This document shows positions 61,286-64,000 of a DNA stretch of 64,000 nt, piece by piece (positions within the stretch are counted from its first letter, which is position 1; every line of letters begins with the position of its first letter). The notes under the pieces are model-generated. The model had not been told where the DNA came from, ran no database searches, and saw only the letters and a list, made by a program, of their open reading frames with translations. The position numbers and the translations under genes were made by a program. The stretch comes from Oscillospiraceae bacterium (GTDB lineage Bacteria > Bacillota > Clostridia > Oscillospirales > Oscillospiraceae). Where the stretch lies: NCBI GenBank assembly GCA_020025595.1, contig JAHHRV010000002.1, forward strand, positions 1 through 64,000, written 5' to 3'.

Positions 61286-61845
61286 TATGTCTCCCCCTGC
61301 TGATCCTCTTTTCGATACAAAGTGACCAGCGTCTTTCCGTATTTATAGTCGCGGGAACGGCTGAATCCCTCAAATTCATAGGGCAATTCCTTACCCACAG
61401 GCCGTTCCGTGACTATTATACCACCTGTTTGAAGAATGTCAATTTCCGAGATACATTTTAACGCATTTTCCAGAAAAACTTCCGCGTATGGCGGGTCTAA
61501 AAATACAATATCAAATGTTTCCCGGCACCGTTTCAGATATTGCAGATAGTCACTGCGAACCACCTTCGCCTGCTGCGTAAAATGGGTTCTGCGAAGGTTT
61601 TCCTGAATCAGATTCACCGCGTTCTGCTGGTGATCCACGAATACGGCACTCTTTGCACCTCTGCTCAGCGCTTCAATTCCCAGCTGTCCCGTGCCGCCGA
61701 ACAGATCCAAAACTCTTGCACAGGGAATATCAAACTGAATCGCACTGAACAGCGCTTCCTTCACCCGATCAGAAGTAGGCCGGGTCAACATACCGTCCGG
61801 TGTCTTCAATGCAATGCCTTTTGCAGAGCCTGTAATGACTCTCAT
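61282..61845 (-). CDS. rsmD: 16S rRNA (guanine(966)-N2)-methyltransferase RsmD
   Basis: 187 aa Rossmann methyltransferase. MRVITGSAKGIALKTPDGMLTRPTSDRVKEALFS is the standard opening; VLDLFGGTGQLGIEALSRGA is the SAM loop; DIVFLDPPYAE is the catalytic DPPY. Overlaps uvrC (4 bases upstream) and coaD (4 bases downstream), so all are co-translated in one operon. Confidence 0.95.
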   Translation of the reverse strand: MRVITGSAKGIALKTPDGMLTRPTSDRVKEALFSAIQFDIPCARVLDLFGGTGQLGIEALSRGAKSAVFVDHQQNAVNLIQENLRRTHFTQQAKVVRSDYLQYLKRCRETFDIVFLDPPYAEVFLENALKCISEIDILQTGGIIVTERPVGKELPYEFEGFSRSRDYKYGKTLVTLYRKEDQQGETY

Positions 61846-63662
61846 GATTGTTCCTCCTTATGAAAATGGGAATATACCGCCGCAGCAGCATCTTTGGGCA
61901 AGATCCGCTCCAGCTCCATCAAATCAGCAGCCCGAATCGCCGTCAAAGACTTAAACTTTTTCAGAAGCTCCTGCTTTCGTTTCGGCCCAATTCCCGGGAT
62001 CTCGTCCAATTCAGAGTAATGCAGCCGTTTGCTGCGCAGCTGGCGGTGATAGGTAATCGCGAAGCGGTGGGTCTCCTCCTGAATCTGTCCGATAAAGGAG
62101 AAAATCGTCTGATTGTTGTCGATCCGGATCTCCTCACCGCTGGGCGTCACAAGCGCTCTCGTGCGGTGGCGATCATCTTTGACCATGCCAAACACCGGAA
62201 TGGTCAGTCCCAGTTCGGTCACAACATCCAGCGCAATATTGGCATGAGCGATGCCGCCATCGATCAGAAACAGATCCGGCAGCTGATCGAAGCCCCGATC
62301 TCCCTGCAGATAATGGTTAAGCCGCCTGGTCAGAACCTGCCGCATGGATGCATAATCATCCTGACCGGCCATGCCCTGCATCTTGTATTTTTTATAATCC
62401 TTTTTGGACGGTCTTCCATCTACATAAACCACCTGACTTGCAACGATATCCGTTCCGGATATATTGGAAATATCATAGGATTCGATTCTTGCAGGCGGGT
62501 CGATGCTCAGCATTTTCCCAAGCAGCGTAACCGTTCCGGAGGTCTTTTCCTCCCGGCTGGTCACCCGTTCTGCCTCTTCCCGGGCATTTTTTCTGGCCAA
62601 TTCCACCAGACGCACATTGTCTCCGCGCTGAGGGATTCTCAGCCGTGTTTTTCGGCCGAATTCCTGCTCCATCAGCTGCTGGAAAAGCTCCGCATCCTCA
62701 AGCTCAAACGGCAGCAAAACCAGCTTTGGTGCCAGACCTCTGCTCAGATAGAACTGCTTCAACAAACTGGAAACCGCCATCTCCGGATCATCGGGAACGG
62801 GAAATACTTCGTATTCTTTATCCAGCAGATTTCCTCCGGAGAAATGAAGCACCGTAAAGCAGGCCTTTGCCTCTGTCTGCGCATAGCCGACCACATCCGT
62901 GTCTGCCAGTGTTCCCGCAGTGACCAGCTGCTTCTTTCCAAGCGCCTCTACGGCATTCAGGCGATCCCGAAGCCGGGCAGCCAGCTCAAATTCCAGATTG
63001 TCCGCAGCCTTGAGCATCTGCTCTTTGATATCAGCGGCAACCTCCTTGTAATTTCCCATCAGAAGCTGACGGGCGTGCTCCATCGTCTGCCGGTACTCAG
63101 TACAGGTTTTATTGGGCTGACACCAGCCCTCGCACTGGTTCATGTGGTAATTCAGGCAGGGGCGATCCTTGCCGATATCTCTGGGGAACTGTCTGGAGCA
63201 ATCCGGCAGCTTGAGAGATTCCCGAATTGCCACCATGACCTGGCTTGTCATACCGCGGCTGCCGAAGGGGCCAAAATACTCCGCTCCGTCCCGGTCCAGT
63301 TTGCTGACCATTGTAATGGTTGGATACGGATCCTTCATATTGATTCGAAGATATGGGTAACCTTTGTCATCCTTCAGAAGGATATTGTACTTTGGCATAT
63401 AGCGCTTGATCAGGGAGCACTCCAAAATCAGCGCTTCAAACTCCGATGCCGCTACAATTACATCAAAATGGTCAATCTTGCTGACCATCACTTTCGTTTT
63501 CGGTGTGTGAGAAGCTGTATCCTGAAAATACTGGGATACACGGTTTTTCAGTTTTTTTGCCTTGCCGACATAGATCACCTTGTCGGTTTTATCCCGCATA
63601 ATATAAACGCCGGGCACATAAGGAAGACTCAGCGCCTTATCTTTCAGTTCATCAAAGGTCAT
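61842..63662 (-). CDS. uvrC: Excinuclease ABC subunit C
   Basis: 606 aa. N-terminal GIY-YIG nuclease (PGVYIMRDKTDKVIYVGKAKKLKNRVSQYF, about 16-45) for the 3' cut, UVR domain (about 200-235), the C-terminal RNase H-like nuclease (RIESYDISNISGTDIVASQVVYVDGRPSKKDYKKYKM, LPDLFLIDGG) for the 5' cut, and helix-hairpin-helix (LDEIPGIGPKRKQELLKKFKSLTAI). TTTGAGGTGA precedes the ATG. First gene of the operon uvrC-rsmD-coaD-coiled coil. Confidence 0.96.
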   Translation of the reverse strand: MTFDELKDKALSLPYVPGVYIMRDKTDKVIYVGKAKKLKNRVSQYFQDTASHTPKTKVMVSKIDHFDVIVAASEFEALILECSLIKRYMPKYNILLKDDKGYPYLRINMKDPYPTITMVSKLDRDGAEYFGPFGSRGMTSQVMVAIRESLKLPDCSRQFPRDIGKDRPCLNYHMNQCEGWCQPNKTCTEYRQTMEHARQLLMGNYKEVAADIKEQMLKAADNLEFELAARLRDRLNAVEALGKKQLVTAGTLADTDVVGYAQTEAKACFTVLHFSGGNLLDKEYEVFPVPDDPEMAVSSLLKQFYLSRGLAPKLVLLPFELEDAELFQQLMEQEFGRKTRLRIPQRGDNVRLVELARKNAREEAERVTSREEKTSGTVTLLGKMLSIDPPARIESYDISNISGTDIVASQVVYVDGRPSKKDYKKYKMQGMAGQDDYASMRQVLTRRLNHYLQGDRGFDQLPDLFLIDGGIAHANIALDVVTELGLTIPVFGMVKDDRHRTRALVTPSGEEIRIDNNQTIFSFIGQIQEETHRFAITYHRQLRSKRLHYSELDEIPGIGPKRKQELLKKFKSLTAIRAADLMELERILPKDAAAAVYSHFHKEEQS

Positions 63663-63674
63663 AAAGTCACCTCA

Positions 63675-63720
63675 AAGAAAAAAAGCCGCCTCAATGCGCT
63701 TTGAACAGGCACTGAGGCGG
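63675..63720 (-). terminator. Terminator of the HPr-like gene
   Basis: CCGCCTCA/TGAGGCGG plus inner pairs (63686-63720); the minus-strand reading continues CTTTTTTTC. Confidence 0.8.
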
Positions 63721-63734
63721 TAGATGTTCATGAA

Positions 63735-63995
63735 TCAGTACACATCCCGCAGGAGCAGAACTTCCAGAGCGTTAATCGCTTCTTCTGCATCGGGACCATC
63801 AGCACTCAAGGTTACTGTAGTACCGGTAACAATCCCCAGGGACATGATGCCAAGCAGACTTTTTGCATTCATCTTACGGTTCTCATTCTCCAGCCAGATA
63901 CTGCTTTTGAACTCATTCGCTTTCTGAACAAAGTATGTAACCTGCTTGTTATGTAGTCCAGACTCACAACGAACAACAATTTCCTTATTGACCAT
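63735..63995 (-). CDS. HPr-family phosphocarrier protein
   Basis: 86 aa, HPr length and fold. The phosphorylatable His lies in ESGLHNKQVTYFVQKAN (standard HPr: SGLHARPA), so the His is kept but the following Ala-Arg-Pro is Asn-Lys-Gln. The regulatory Ser lies in MNAKSLLGIMSLGI, the HPr kinase site pattern. It may be a standard PTS carrier, or a regulatory (Crh-like or catabolite-control) relative; sequence alone does not decide. ATG at 63995, close to the window edge, so upstream signals are unseen. Confidence 0.9.
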   Translation of the reverse strand: MVNKEIVVRCESGLHNKQVTYFVQKANEFKSSIWLENENRKMNAKSLLGIMSLGIVTGTTVTLSADGPDAEEAINALEVLLLRDVY

Positions 63996-64000
63996 AGCAA

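Overview
The window comes from a spore-forming Clostridia bacterium, most likely a gut Oscillospiraceae/Ruminococcaceae-type organism. This is inferred from the moderate GC content, the Gram-positive signals (T-box leader, strong AGGAGG ribosome binding sites, lipoboxes, an LPXTG-like anchor) and the sporulation loci spoIIA, spoIIIA, yunB, cwlD, cotJ and a SpoIIIE-type translocase. No organism name can be assigned from sequence alone.

Layout. 1-2.5 kb: 3' end of a tRNA-Ser, an amidohydrolase, and a reverse pair (conserved small protein, secreted-type nuclease). 2.56-5.6 kb: T-box-controlled valS. 5.6-12.3 kb: spoIIAA-spoIIAB-sigF, pcrA, yunB, ligA. 12.7-17 kb: a large cell-surface sialidase. 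17.3-22.6 kb: TSCPD protein, YbaK-like deacylase, TepA-like protease, a degenerate UppP homologue, SpoIIIE/FtsK. 22.6-27.2 kb: the eight-gene spoIIIA operon behind a SigE-like promoter. 27.2-31.6 kb: Asp23, nusB, M22-family protein, xseA, xseB, ispA. 31.6-34.2 kb: TPM protein, zinc-ribbon protein, YaaA.

34.4-50 kb is the most interesting part. The spore-coat manganese-catalase gene cotJC is split in two. Its 5' third is at 49326-49535, behind a fused cotJA-cotJB, and its 3' two thirds is at 34368-34781. Both pieces are on the minus strand, in the right order. The 14,571 bp between them is bounded by a 10-bp direct repeat (CTTCTGTACC). It carries a large serine recombinase 32 bp inside one end, with a 58-codon ORF translationally coupled upstream. 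Joining the two repeats restores an in-frame 198-residue CotJC with all five metal-ligand positions. Joining the two inner ends gives a near-perfect palindrome (19-bp arms, one mismatch) around a central CC, as expected of a serine-recombinase attP. This is the layout of a skin-type intervening element excised in the mother cell during sporulation. Its cargo is not phage-like: it is a glycan-use locus (solute-binding lipoprotein, two ABC permeases, YesM/YesN-type two-component system, GH110-like and GH123-like proteins) plus three small accessory genes.

50-64 kb: cwlD, aldehyde dehydrogenase, radA, a helix-turn-helix regulator with a membrane tail, a tyrosine recombinase whose promoter overlaps a 13-bp-arm inverted repeat, a DUF3298-type lipoprotein, pfkA, xerD with an adjacent SpoIIM-position membrane protein, a TIGR04086-like membrane protein, a coiled-coil protein, coaD, rsmD, uvrC and an HPr-like protein. 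Most genes are housekeeping or sporulation. The accessory material is the sialidase and the cotJC element, both pointing to host or mucin-type glycan use (inference).
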